From Begonia masoniana (lineage: Eukaryota; Streptophyta; Magnoliopsida; Cucurbitales; Begoniaceae), in contig CM039503.1 in NCBI GenBank assembly GCA_022432975.1, forward strand, positions 41,956,869 to 42,020,868: a DNA stretch of 64,000 bases. Reading direction: 5' to 3'. The position numbers and the translations under genes are program-made. Below the pieces are notes generated by a model. The model was not told where the DNA came from. It saw only the letters and a program-made list of their open reading frames with translations, and made no database searches. This document shows positions 23,101 to 34,229 of the stretch, piece by piece; position 1 is the stretch's first letter, and every line of letters starts with the position of its first letter.

Positions 23101-23672
23101 CCCTTCGGTATATAGTTCAAATGACCCTTCGGTATATAGTTCGAATGACCCTTCGGTATATAGTTCAAATGACCCATCGGTATATAGTTCGAATGACCCT
23201 TCGGTATATAGTTCGAATGACCCTTCGGTATATAGTTCAAATGACCCTTCGGTATATAGTTCAAATGACCCATCGGTATATAGTTCGAATGACCCTTCGG
23301 TATATAGTTCGAATGACCCTTCGGTATATAGTTCGAATGACCCTTCGGTATATAGTTCGAATGACCCTTCGGTATATAGTTCAAATGACCCTTCGGTATA
23401 TAGTTCAAATGACCCATCGGTATATAGTTCGAATGACCCTTCGGTATATAGTTCGAATGACCCTTCGGTATATAGTTCAAATGACCCTTCGGTATATAGT
23501 TCAAATGACCCATCGGTATATAGTTCAAATGACCCATCGGTATATAGTTCAAATGACCCATCGGTATATAGTTCGAATGACCCTTCGGTATATAGTTCGA
23601 ATGACCCTTCGGTATATAGTTCGAATGACCCTTCGGTATATAGTTCGAATGACCCTTCGGTATATAGTTCAA
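20147..23672. repeat. 24-bp minisatellite, 147 units, in D 5' LTR
   Basis: The unit starts GACCCTTCGGTATATAG and ends TTCAAAT. The period stays exactly 24 bp for about 3.5 kb with no indel. Variation is confined to T/A after GACCC and A/G in TTCRAAT. Because 24 is a multiple of three and the unit has no stop in several frames, frames of nearly 1200 codons run through it on both strands. They repeat an octapeptide and are not taken as genes. Confidence 0.97.
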
Positions 23673-23869
23673 GTCGTGCGAAGTCGGTCTGGGATTAAGT
23701 ATAAGTGTTGTGATAATGCATGAAAATGTGAGGTAAAATGAGAGAGTGGTTAAAATGGTGAGGGTGCTGCTCTCTGGAATGGATTCTAGAGAGTGAAGTA
23801 GGTGTATTTGCTCTCTGGAAATTCCAGAGAGCTAAGTGTCAGGGTCCGCTATTGGCGACCGGCGACTGG

Positions 23870-24060
23870 GCGCTGGTTGGATCGCTGCAGGCAGCATTGA
23901 TCGCTGCAGTGCAGCGATCAGGCGCTGCACAATGCAGCGACTGATCGCTGCATCATGCAGCGATCAGGCGCTGCACAATGCAGCGATCGTGCGCTGCATT
24001 GTGCAGCGCACACAGCGATCGTGCGCTGCAATTAGCAGCGCCCGATCGCTGCTATTTTGA
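23870..24060 (+). repeat. GCAGCGATC/GCGCTGCA palindrome cluster in D 5' LTR
   Basis: Dense interlocking inverted repeats of GATCGCTGCA, TGCAGCGATC and GCGCTGCAC can fold into many alternative hairpins. The counterpart in the 3' LTR (31015-31165) is one module shorter. Confidence 0.88.
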
Positions 24061-24319
24061 GGGCAGAATTCCGATTCTGCCCTCCCTTCTTTTAATATGT
24101 TTTAAAGTTTTTATTTAAATGTTTTAAGATTTATTAAATAGTAATATAATTTGTTAAAAATGATTCCAAGGTTTGATTTTAATTCCGACTTGGGTTTTGA
24201 TTTCAACCATAGTTTTAATTCTGCACAAAGTTTTATTTAAAGTATAAAAAGTAATAAGTGTAAAAAAAAAAAAAAATAATATGGGAAATACGGGTATAGT
24301 ATCAGGGGTGTTACAGTTA

Positions 24320-24331
24320 TGGTATCAGAGC
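24320..24331 (+). other. Primer-binding site of D (initiator tRNA-Met)
   Basis: TGGTATCAGAGC four bases after the LTR end. Confidence 0.92.
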
Positions 24332-24479
24332 CCCCGGGTTTTAAAATCGATTCTGTAGACTGCTCGACTGCACAGCCACTACGCGGACATCCTTCATCAA
24401 CTGTAAGTCTGTTTATAGCTTTATTTGGTTTAGTTTCTTAGAGATTATTTGTTTTAAATTTTATAGGAGTTTTATAGAT

Positions 24480-25652
24480 ATGGTTCGAGGAAGGGATCCT
24501 AGAGACGACGCGATGGATCGACTTACGAAATTGTTGGACCGCCAGTCTCAGCATATGGACCGGCAAGCACAACAAATTACGGACTTGGTGAACCGAGAGA
24601 ATCAGAGGGCCCAAGACTTGGTAGTTCCTGGTAATCAGGGTATGCAAAAGTTCCAAAGCCTGCGGCCTCCAGTATTCGACGGTCAATCGTCGGATCCGAC
24701 ACGTGCCGAGGAATGGATCCGGGTGATGGAAGATATGCTGAGTTATGCAGAGGTCGGCAACGGGAGCAAGGTGGCTTATGCTACCTTTCACTTGGCGATG
24801 GATGCCCGTTTCTGGTGGGACTCGATCAAGTCAACGACAGATGTATCAGTTATGATTTGGGATCGATTCAAGTTCTTATTCTTCGACAAGTATTTCAGCC
24901 GCACTGTGAGAGTGGCCAAGAGGAACGAGTTTACGCAGCTGAAGCAGACTGGTTCAGTTGCGGATTATATTCGGAGGTTTGAGGCATTGTCCAGGTTTGC
25001 ACCTCGTCTTGTCAGCGATAACGAGGAGAAGGTGCACCAGTTTATGGAGGGACTGAATCCGGAGATACGGATGCATGTTGTGGTCTCAGGTATTATTGAC
25101 GTACCCTTTTCTGACGTCACAGCTAGGGCTCTGGATATTGAGGCTGCCAGAGCCACATGTGTTAGGCCGAAGGAACCAGCTAGGGGTTTCTTTCGTGAGA
25201 CCCAACCTCAGTCATGGGACCGAGACTGGCAACCGAGTGTGCAACAACAGCCGCAGCAACAGCAACGAGATGTGAGGAGACTTCTCGAGGGAGGTAATGA
25301 TTGGGGTAAGGGGAAACAGGTACAAGGGGCTTCTCAGTCACCTCTTTGCCCTAAATGCCAGAGGGAGCACAGGGGACCGTGCAGAGTAGGCACGAACGTG
25401 TGCTATTGGTGCGGAGAACCAGGCCATTTTGCTAAAGGCTGCCCGAATCAGGGTCGGGGTCAGTCAAGCAGTGATCAGAGGAGAGTCATGCCCAGGATCT
25501 TGCATTCATCGAGCCCGGCGATGCCGACGATGTGGCCCAGCCTTCTACGTTTGCAGGTATTGTTTAAATTACCTGTATGGCAATATTATTATTTTGATTA
25601 TAATAATAATGATGATAACGATAGACTTGAAAATAGAAAAGTAAGAAAATAG
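24480..25652 (+). CDS. Element D gag polyprotein (390 codons)
   Basis: The open frame begins MVRGRDPRDD, matching the gag start of B, E and F. Residues 55-200 are the retrotransposon gag capsid region, with FDGQSSDP, FWWDSI, FDKYFSRTV and [22 protein letters not shown] Gln-rich basic stretch (240-285) leads to a CX2CX4HX4C knuckle at C308, C311, H316 and C321 (CYWCGEPGHFAKGC). Gag assembles particles and packages RNA. A one-base deletion after about residue 340 takes the frame out of the protease start, so the last 50 residues are unrelated to the family; the tail is Asn/Asp-rich and ends at 25652. The gag proper looks intact. No protease or pol follows. Confidence 0.85.
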   Translation: MVRGRDPRDDAMDRLTKLLDRQSQHMDRQAQQITDLVNRENQRAQDLVVPGNQGMQKFQSLRPPVFDGQSSDPTRAEEWIRVMEDMLSYAEVGNGSKVAYATFHLAMDARFWWDSIKSTTDVSVMIWDRFKFLFFDKYFSRTVRVAKRNEFTQLKQTGSVADYIRRFEALSRFAPRLVSDNEEKVHQFMEGLNPEIRMHVVVSGIIDVPFSDVTARALDIEAARATCVRPKEPARGFFRETQPQSWDRDWQPSVQQQPQQQQRDVRRLLEGGNDWGKGKQVQGASQSPLCPKCQREHRGPCRVGTNVCYWCGEPGHFAKGCPNQGRGQSSSDQRRVMPRILHSSSPAMPTMWPSLLRLQVLFKLPVWQYYYFDYNNNDDNDRLENRKVRK

Positions 25653-26636
25653 AAGACGGGTAAGAAGAATTATTAGGTAAACCTCGAGCAGGATGGCTTC
25701 GACCTAATTAACGGAGTTTACGCACTTAGGGTTTAGTAACAATTCGAGGAATGTACCCGATGAGATATGGATTTTAAATAGATAACAATTATGTCTAAGT
25801 GACAACCCCTCTTGGAGTATTAGAGTACGACTAATCGATGAAAGATGAAGGTTTAGATACAAACCTATAGAGGGGAGTTAGGTTACGACTTGGAGGTTAT
25901 TAAGAACCCTTGAACAACAGCCAACCCAAATGATGTTAGAAAGTAGAAGTTATTTTAAGGGTTTAAAATAATAGGCAGTCTTTGGGTAAGGACCTATTGA
26001 TAAGTTCGTAAGCCTAGCGTTTGAATGATTTGATATAGACCAACGCGTGCTCAGGTCGTCAGGTGACAGGTACGCAGTTAGAGGTCGTTTGGTTGAGACT
26101 TATAGATTTGATGAGATTTGACGCGTAAACTGAAAGTAAGGACTACAATCGTTGTTGTGCATTCCGATTTTGAACTGGATTGAGGAAATTTCGTTGAGGT
26201 ATGAGCTATCGCCCAGAAATTGGATGGAATTATAGACATTCAATTTGACCGGCGCTAGAAGAAAGACGTCAATAAATAGTGAATTTCGAAGCTAGTATTA
26301 TTAAGAGATTTAATCTGCGGGTGATTAAGTGAAGGTCGAAGGTTGGTATACGCGTAAGCGTTAAAATGACAAATATGTCGCCAGGTTAATTAATTAGAAT
26401 GTGAGATTTCCGATGTAAATGGTGCTCAACACCTTAGAAAGAAAGTAAATGATTGAGTCGAAGGTAGTAAATACAAATTTAAGGCCGATGTAAGAGAAGT
26501 AGCACAGGGTTTTCGTTTAGAATCACAAATATAACCGTAATTACCGATGATAAATCGAAGGATAAGATCGCAAAACATGGGACGTTAATGTCAAGGACTA
26601 TAAGCTGGAGCAAATTTTGCGGACAAAATTCTGAAT
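25653..26636 (+). other. Unrecognised filler in place of pol in element D
   Basis: Family similarity stops near 25565, just after the protease start. Up to the purine tract there is about 1 kb of AT-rich DNA, and I could find no RT, RNase H or integrase motif in it. No long open frame is present. Only the last 40 bases (GGACAAAATTCTGAATAAGG) look like the usual internal 3' end. Its origin is unknown to me: it may be captured DNA or strongly decayed sequence. Confidence 0.7.
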
Positions 26637-26649
26637 AAGGGGGGTAGAA
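26637..26649 (+). other. Polypurine tract of D
   Basis: AAGGGGGGTAGAA lies directly before the 3' LTR. Confidence 0.85.
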
Positions 26650-27926
26650 TGTAATACCCGGCTTGTACGGATTTCGGATTTAATATATTATATTGATATA
26701 ATATATTATATGAGGCATTTTTATTAAATATGTCAAATCAAGTCAGTTTCGCAAACGGAAAGCGTCGTTAGAGTCCTAACGATTAATAGGAATTTTAAGG
26801 AATTTACGGGATTTTTCGGAGCTTAAACGCTATATTTCGAATAAATACGCTTTTCAAAATATAAATGACGTTTAGTAAAAATAGTAAATGAGGTCCGAAT
26901 TACGAACGGACAGTTTTAATAAGTCTCAAATAATAGGTTTGACTTATGGGTGAAGTCGGGACGTTTGGAGAAGTCGAATGGCAGGACGATTAACGAACCG
27001 AAGAACGAAATCTATATAGAAATCAAAGAAGGGCGTTTTGGTAATTTACAAATCAATTTTATTAAATATCACAAATTCCCTCTCTCTCCTCATTCTTCTT
27101 CTTCTCCTCTGCCTGCGCACGAAACAGAGAGCAAGCTCTCCCTTTTGGCCGCCGGCGATTTCCTCCTCCGAGCTTCGATTCGAGCTCCGTTCGTTTCGTT
27201 TTCTTCACGGTTCCTCCTCCTCTCGCTATCCTAGGTATGTATCTACGTTCTTAGAGCTTTAAATTCGGTTTTCGGATCGATTTAGCGTTAGGGTTCCGAT
27301 TAGGGTTTCGATTAAATCTCGTCAAAAACGCGAATTAGGGTTCGTAATTAATAGGTTAGCCTTGATTAAGTATGTATTGAACGTATTTAACGTTATTGGA
27401 CGAAGAAAAGTCAATTTGCGAAAAAGTTAAAATTGGTTAATTTTCCGAGTTTTTGAGAAAAACTCGTTAATTGGAATTTCGAATTATCGAACGTTAATTA
27501 ACGTTATAAACGCTTCGATTGGCTAAATAAAGAATTTGGGAGAGATTCTCTAGTTAAGTTTTTAGAATTGGACGTTATTAGTTCAAATCAATTTTAACGG
27601 TAAATATCGTGTTTTTCTCAGACACGCGACTCCCGTGGACGAAGCTTGCGATTCAGTGCGCTCCAGGTAAGTTTTCGTGACTTACTTTGACCCAAAGGTC
27701 TGCACCATACTCCGTCGTCGTCTCGAGAATACTCGAGGAACTGTTTGTTATGTTATTCTGGTTGGGTAGTTAGGTTAGTTGTTTATAGGTTTTGCTTTAC
27801 TGTCATGAATGTATGCACGTTGGTTGTTTACTTTCTGCTTATATGAACTGTTCATGCATCACGATTTTAAAGCACGCATAGAAAATGAATTTCCGCACAA
27901 TGTTTAAGTAAATGCAAAGTAAAGAT

Positions 27927-30180
27927 GACCCTTCGGTATATAGTTCAAATGACCCTTCGGTATATAGTTCAAATGACCCTTCGGTATATAGTTCAAATGA
28001 CCCTTCGGTATATAGTTCAAATGACCCATCGGTATATAGTTCGAATGACCTTCGGTATATAGTTCGAATGACCCTTCGGTATATAGTTCGAATGACCTTC
28101 GGTATATAGTTCAAATGACCCATCGGTATATAGTTCAAATGACCCTTCGGTATATAGTTCAAATGACCCTTCGGTATATAGTTCAAATGACCCTTCGGTA
28201 TATAGTTCAAATGACCCTTCGGTATATAGTTCGAATGACCCTTCGGTATATAGTTCGAATGACCCTTCGGTATATAGTTCGAATGACCCTTCGGTATATA
28301 GTTCAAATGACCCTTCGGTATATAGTTCGAATGACCCTTCGGTATATAGTTCAAATGACCCATCGGTATATAGTTCAAATGACCCTTCGGTATATAGTTC
28401 AAATGACCCATCGGTATATAGTTCAAATGACCCTTCGGTATATAGTTCAAATGACCCTTCGGTATATAGTTCAAATGACCCATCGGTATATAGTTCAAAT
28501 GACCCATCGGTATATAGTTCGAATGACCCTTCGGTATATAGTTCAAATGACCCTTCGGTATATAGTTCAAATGACCCTTCGGTATATAGTTCGAATGACC
28601 CTTCGGTATATAGTTCGAATGACCCTTCGGTATATAGTTCGAATGACCCTTCGGTATATAGTTCAAATGACCCTTCGGTATATAGTTCAAATGACCCTTC
28701 GGTATATAGTTCGAATGACCCTTCGGTATATAGTTCGAATGACCCTTCGGTATATAGTTCAAATGACCCTTCGGTATATAGTTCAAATGACCCTTCGGTA
28801 TATAGTTCGAATGACCCTTCGGTATATAGTTCAAATGACCCTTCGGTATATAGTTCGAATGACCCTTCGGTATATAGTTCGAATGACCCTTCGGTATATA
28901 GTTCAAATGACCCTTCGGTATATAGTTCAAATGACCCTTCGGTATATAGTTCAAATGACCCTTCGGTATATAGTTCAAATGACCCTTCGGTATATAGTTC
29001 GAATGACCCTTCGGTATATAGTTCAAATGACCCTTCGGTATATAGTTCAAATGACCCATCGGTATATAGTTCAAATGACCCTTCGGTATATAGTTCGAAT
29101 GACCCTTCGGTATATAGTTCAAATGACCCTTCGGTATATAGTTCAAATGACCCTTCGGTATATAGTTCAAATGACCCTTCGGTATATAGTTCAAATGACC
29201 CTTCGGTATATAGTTCAAATGACCCATCGGTATATAGTTCAAATGACCCTTCGGTATATAGTTCGAATGACCCTTCGGTATATAGTTCGAATGACCCTTC
29301 GGTATATAGTTCAAATGACCCTTCGGTATATAGTTCAAATGACCCTTCGGTATATAGTTCAAATGACCCTTCGGTATATAGTTCAAATGACCCTTCGGTA
29401 TATAGTTCAAATGACCCTTCGGTATATAGTTCAAATGACCCTTCGGTATATAGTTCAAATGACCCTTCGGTATATAGTTCAAATGACCCTTCGGTATATA
29501 GTTCAAATGACCCTTCGGTATATAGTTCAAATGACCCTTCGGTATATAGTTCAAATGACCCTTCGGTATATAGTTCAAATGACCCTTCGGTATATAGTTC
29601 AAATGACCCTTCGGTATATAGTTCAAATGACCCTTCGGTATATAGTTCAAATGACCCTTCGGTATATAGTTCAAATGACCCTTCGGTATATAGTTCAAAT
29701 GACCCATCGGTATATAGTTCAAATGACCCTTCGGTATATAGTTCAAATGACCCTTCGGTATATAGTTCAAATGACCCTTCGGTATATAGTTCAAATGACC
29801 CTTCGGTATATAGTTCAAATGACCCTTCGGTATATAGTTCAAATGACCCTTCGGTATATAGTTCAAATGACCCTTCGGTATATAGTTCAAATGACCCTTC
29901 GGTATATAGTTCAAATGACCCTTCGGTATATAGTTCAAATGACCCTTCGGTATATAGTTCAAATGACCCTTCGGTATATAGTTCAAATGACCCTTCGGTA
30001 TATAGTTCAAATGACCCTTCGGTATATAGTTCAAATGACCCTTCGGTATATAGTTCAAATGACCCTTCGGTATATAGTTCAAATGACCCTTCGGTATATA
30101 GTTCAAATGACCCTTCGGTATATAGTTCAAATGACCCTTCGGTATATAGTTCAAATGACCCTTCGGTATATAGTTCAAAT
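27927..30180. repeat. 24-bp minisatellite, 94 units, in D 3' LTR
   Basis: Same unit as 20147-23672. Two units near 28048 and 28095 have lost one base (GACCTTCGG), which breaks the long frames. From about 29300 to the end the units are nearly uniform, with one variant near 29700. The 5' LTR array keeps mixed variants throughout. Confidence 0.97.
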
Positions 30181-31014
30181 ACAGTTCATAGGTCACGCGA
30201 GATGGGGCTCAGGCACGGCTGTACGTGTTGTAAGCGTGTACCCCCCTCCATTAACGGAAAGAGTGGTCCGCCCGCTGGACGTGCTCTCTCTGGTTATTGG
30301 GCTGAGATCTCGGTGACACCTCATAGCACAGCAAGGTTAAAGCAAGTAAAGAAAGTAAAGAAAACGATGCATGATTTCTGAACTCACACGCATAGCATAG
30401 CATGTAGTTGCATTTACGTAGCTTAATGAGATTTCAATATCTCATATGTGTCTGTATGGTGTAGGTGACCTCTACAAGGTGAGGATGAGATCCCTCCACC
30501 CGAGGCCGTGAGCCAGTTGAGGGAAGAATGGCCCGTGGGAGTGCGCTGAGCAGTCGAGGCGCGATATGACCGTGGGGATGTCTGTCTGGACTCTGGGGTT
30601 ATTTTGGGGTGTTTTGAATTGATTATTGTATAGTATATTTTAGGTTGTTTGGATCTGGATAGGGATTAGATAATGTTTGGTAATTGTATGTAAAACGTTT
30701 TAGTTAAACTGTTTACGGAATGTTTTGGAAATGTTTTGATTGGCTTTATTTTGATATGGTTATGCTCGACGTTTAGATACATCCACGCAGTTGGACTTCG
30801 TAAAGTCCGTTGCGAGTCGGTTGGGATTAAGTATACGTGTGTGATAATGCATGAAAATGTGAGGTAAAAATGAGAGAGTGGTTAAAATGGTGAGGTGTGC
30901 TGCTCTCTGGAATTGGATTCCAGAGAGTGAAGTAGGTGGTATTTGCTCTCTGAAATTCCAGAGAGCTAAGTGTTCAGGGTCCGCTATTGGCGACCGGCGA
31001 CTGGGCGCTGGTTG

Positions 31015-31165
31015 GATCGCTGCAGGCAGCAATTGATCGCTGCAGTGCAGCGATCAGGCGCTGCACAATGCAGCGACTGATCGCTGCATCATGCAGCGAT
31101 CGTGCGCTGCATTGTGCAGCGCACACAGCGATCGTGCGCTGCAATTAGCAGCGCCCGATCGCTGC
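31015..31165 (+). repeat. GCAGCGATC palindrome cluster in D 3' LTR
   Basis: Counterpart of 23870-24060, lacking one internal module of about 30 bp. Confidence 0.85.
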
Positions 31166-31427
31166 TACTTTGAGGGCAGAATTCCGATTCTGCCCTCCCT
31201 TCTTTTAATATGTTTTAAAGTTTTTATTTAAATGTTTTAAGATTTATTAAATAGTAATATAATTTGTTAAAAATGATTCCAAGGTTTGATTTTAATTCCG
31301 ACTTGGGTTTTGATTTCAACCATAGTTTTAATTCTGCACAAAGTTTTATTTAAAGTATAAAAAGTAATAAGTGTAAAAAAAAAAAAAATAATATGGGAAA
31401 TACGGGTACAGTATCAGGGGTGTTACA

Positions 31428-31432
31428 CTTTT
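31428..31432. repeat. Target-site duplication of D, right copy
   Basis: CTTTT, an exact copy of 18861-18865. Element A's integrase resumes immediately after it. Confidence 0.9.
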
Positions 31433-32237
31433 AGCATGACTTTCCACCCACAGACTGACAGACAATCTAAAGTTCGATTTAGATACTTAAGGATATGCTG
31501 AGAGCGTGCGTGCTAGAGTTTCAAGCATCTTGGAGCCGGTATTTACCGTTGGTTGAATTTGCATATAATAATAGTTATCAGTCCACGATTGGTATGGCTC
31601 CGTACGAATCGCTGTATGGCATAAAGTGTAGGTCACCAGTGTATTGGGATGAAGTGGGCGAAGCTAAGTTGATTGGACCAGAAATTTTACAATAGCTATC
31701 TGAGAAGGTTGCTCTGATCAGACAAAGGATGAAAACTGCACAGAGTCGCCAAAAGAGCTATGCAGATCAGAGAAGACGAGATTTAGAGTTTCTAGTTGGT
31801 GATGAAGTATTTCGAAAGTTTCACCGTTCAAGGGCGTAATTCGTTTTGGAAAAAGTGGGAAGTTGAATTTACGGTTTGTTGGACGGTTTCTGATTACAGA
31901 AAGGATTGGAGCTATAGCGTACAAGCTTCAGTTGCCATTGTATATGGAGGGTGTTCATAATGTCTTCCACGTATCGATGTTGAGGAAATGTGTACGAGAT
32001 CCGACGCACGTGGTCGAACCGATTAGTCTTGAGATACAGCCGACCTTAACTTACGAAAAGAGGCCAGTGCAAGTTATGGAGTATGCTGTGAAAGTTTTAC
32101 GCAATAAGTCAATCTCACTAGTTAAGGTGTTGTGGAGGAACCAAAACATAAAGAAAGCGACTTGGGAGCGCCAACAGAACATGATGGACAGATATCCAGA
32201 GTTGTTCAGGTACGAAATTTTGGGGACAAAATTCTAA
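31433..32237 (+). pseudogene. Element A integrase C-terminus and chromodomain-like end
   Basis: Starts with the FHPQTD block of the integrase core. The next residues read QSK where intact copies have QSE, so the third catalytic acidic residue is Lys, and a frame disturbance follows. Then come LRACVLEFQ, a [15 protein letters not shown] block, the GPF/Y-like region (from 31863) and a final segment with LVKVLWRNQN...ATWERQQNMMDRYPELF. That is the chromodomain-like C-terminus which in chromoviruses binds methylated histone H3 and steers integration to heterochromatin. At least two frame breaks occur (near 31480 and 31810), plus a TAG near 31693. The final frame ends at 32237. Confidence 0.88.
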
Positions 32238-32252
32238 ATAAGGAGGGTAGGA
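32238..32252 (+). other. Polypurine tract of A
   Basis: AATAAGGAGGGTAGGA-type tract between the end of pol and the TG of the 3' LTR. Confidence 0.8.
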
Positions 32253-32517
32253 TGTAACGCCCGAAAATTTTGGTTTTAGGTTTTAAGTTTTTAGTTGTTG
32301 GGTTGTCAATTTTTAAATCTTAAAGAGTTTTAATTCGTACAAGTTAGTAGATTATGCCCGTTTGCAAACGGAAAGTTTCGTTAGAACCCTAGGAATAAGT
32401 TAGAATATTTGGAGAAATAAGAAAATTTCGTAGAAACCAAATCGATAGACAAAATAAGGAATTTAAACAAAGAAATTTACAAAAAGGGCATTTAGGTAAT
32501 TTCTATGTCATTATTTT

Positions 32518-32524
32518 TATAAAA
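32518..32524 (+). promoter_or_regulatory. TATA box of A LTR
   Basis: TATAAAA lies shortly before a C/T-rich leader, in the same context (GGGCATTTAGGTAATTT upstream) as in S2. Confidence 0.55.
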
Positions 32525-33051
32525 CCTAAATCCACTTCGTTTTCCTCTCATTTCTCTCCTCTCCAACGTGAAGCTCTCCTCACGATTTTCTTGCCCTTTA
32601 CACTGCGATCTCTCAACGTTGATCGTGCTCCTCCGTTCCGGCGATTTTCCCTCCATTTTCTTCCATAAATCGATACTCAAGGTAAGCTCTAAGCCAGTTT
32701 AATTGTTGATTTAGGGTTGATTTCGGTTTGGGGTTTTCTGAGAAATTTTTGGTTTTAGTTAGAAATCGTTAGGATGTTGATAGTAATGCCCATTGACGAA
32801 GTATTTATGATTATTGATGATAGTTAGGTGAAATTTATGATTTTGATGAGTTTAGGCTAGAATTTGGATTGCTAAGGGTTGTTGAAAAACCATTAAAGGA
32901 GTTAAGATTGTTGTGAGCGTGAAGTGCTAGATAGAATGCCCGAATGAGAAAATATAAGTTTTAGGAGAGATTGCCTTAGCTAAGTGTTCCTTAATTTTGG
33001 AGTTTGGTTATTTAGAGACGATTCTAATGAAGAATTTTGGATTTGTCTTAG

Positions 33052-33097
33052 GTAACCCAAGCTTAAAGGACGGTGCTCAGCATAGCTTGGACTCCAG
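33052..33097 (+). other. Putative 46-bp mini-exon in A LTR
   Basis: Bounded by TTTGTCTTAG and CCAG|GTAAGT; same place as in the other LTR families. Confidence 0.5.
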
Positions 33098-34229
33098 GTA
33101 AGTGGTGTTAGGTTTCCGGCTCATAAAGCCCTATATTATATCAATGTTAGTAATTAAATGTCTTAATGATGTTTTCACGATTTTGGGGTTCTACAGAGTC
33201 GGGTAGCCTAGGATACTTCCTATTAGTGGTCGGATAGGTTCGTTTGTGAGCTAGGCTCGTTTATGTACGTTAAGAATTGGTTGATGATTGTTTGGAGTAC
33301 CTTACCTCATGCATCATGTTTTCTCCTTTAAGATTTAATGAAATGTTCTTGCATGCAAGTTTTCAAGTAAACGAAGAGAGGTATGTAATGTCGAGTAAAG
33401 TTGGAGGATGAGTAGGCACAGGGCATGTAAATGGCAACTCAGGGCACAATAATACACCCAAGGAAATGGCAACTCAGAGCAAGTTTTTGGTCTACGGGGT
33501 AGACAGGGTGGTGCCTGTGACTACTCATGCCTAAAAATATATATATATATGTTATGTAAAGTGAATAAATGAAAAACGAACATGTTTTGAAAAACCATGC
33601 ATTAAGTATACTCATGTTTTAGTGCACCTCCTTACTAAGCATTAGGCTTAATGTGTTTATCGTATGATGTAGGTGACGAGAACGAAGGTGAGGAACCCCC
33701 TCCTGATGATCAGGCGTAGTTGGTCGATGGGCAGAGCTCGTGGCGACGGAACGTGTTTTGGCTAGGCTAGAGAACCCGTGGGTGTGCTCCGAGTCATTTT
33801 GTGGTAATTAGATATAAGTTAGACATTGGGTATTTGAAGAATTTTAGACTGTATGTAGAAGTTTAATATTTTGGAAATTGTATAGTGGATGTAGGCTTGG
33901 AGTAGTGTTGTTTGGAATGATTTGATGAACGTTATTGTTTGGTGACGTTTTAAGGATTTCCGCTTTTATGTTTAACCTTGGTGTTATGAATTAGATTAGG
34001 TGATATTTGATGATTCTAGGTATTTTAAACCGTAAGGATTAGCTCGGTTTTTAGAGCAATTCACGCAGTCGGTCTCGGAGATTTTAGGTCGTGTTCGATT
34101 TATGTTTTTGTGGGTAGTAATTGTGGATTTGTAAATTTATGATCATGTGGTGTTTGAGGCGTTGTTTTATGATAGAAGATATGAAGTGTAGTTGCAGGAA
34201 AAGGGAGAAGGAAAAAGGTAAGAGGCAAC

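Larger units (their letters stand above)
18866..24315 (+). repeat. Element D 5' LTR (5450 bp)
   Basis: Starts TGTAATACCCGG and ends GGGGTGTTACA. Order: AT palindrome 18897-18924; TCCG/CGGA-type modules near 18958 and 19108; TATA-like 19229-19235; C/T-rich leader; donor AG|GTATGT at 19450/19451; mini-exon 19838-19882; minisatellite 20147-23672; CTCTCTGGAA inverted pairs; GCAGCGATC cluster; A-run near 24262-24276. Against the 3' LTR it lacks about 624 bp directly after the minisatellite, the counterpart of 30181-30804. Confidence 0.92.
18866..31427 (+). mobile_element. Element D: gag-only non-autonomous LTR retrotransposon with minisatellite LTRs
   Basis: Long LTRs (18866-24315 and 26650-31427) flank an internal region of only 2334 bp, with tRNA-Met primer site, gag frame, a stretch without recognisable pol, and a purine tract. 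An exact CTTTT duplication shows it was inserted into element A's integrase. Over about 1.25 kb before the minisatellites the two LTRs look identical except for two short indels, so the insertion is recent. Gag-only elements of this plan are known in plants as TR-GAG elements, which need proteins from an autonomous partner. B's gag is close enough to make a B-like lineage the likely source; that is inference. Confidence 0.92.
26650..31427 (+). repeat. Element D 3' LTR (4778 bp)
   Basis: Starts TGTAATACCCGG and ends GGGGTGTTACA. It matches the 5' LTR outside the minisatellite. It keeps the 30181-30804 stretch missing from the 5' LTR, including the acceptor-like GTGTAG at 30459-30464 and the conserved GATGAGATCCCTCCACCCGAG-like block, both also present in B's LTRs. 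Confidence 0.92.

Noticed and set aside
20085..23723. Three open frames of almost 1200 codons on both strands, made of octapeptide repeats
   Set aside because: They are produced by a 24-bp stop-free unit inside an LTR. They exist on both strands at once, have no domain, and the 3' LTR copy is broken by two one-base deletions.
27839..30316. Open frames of 733 and 785 codons in the second minisatellite
   Set aside because: Same cause as in the 5' LTR; repeat reading, not a gene.
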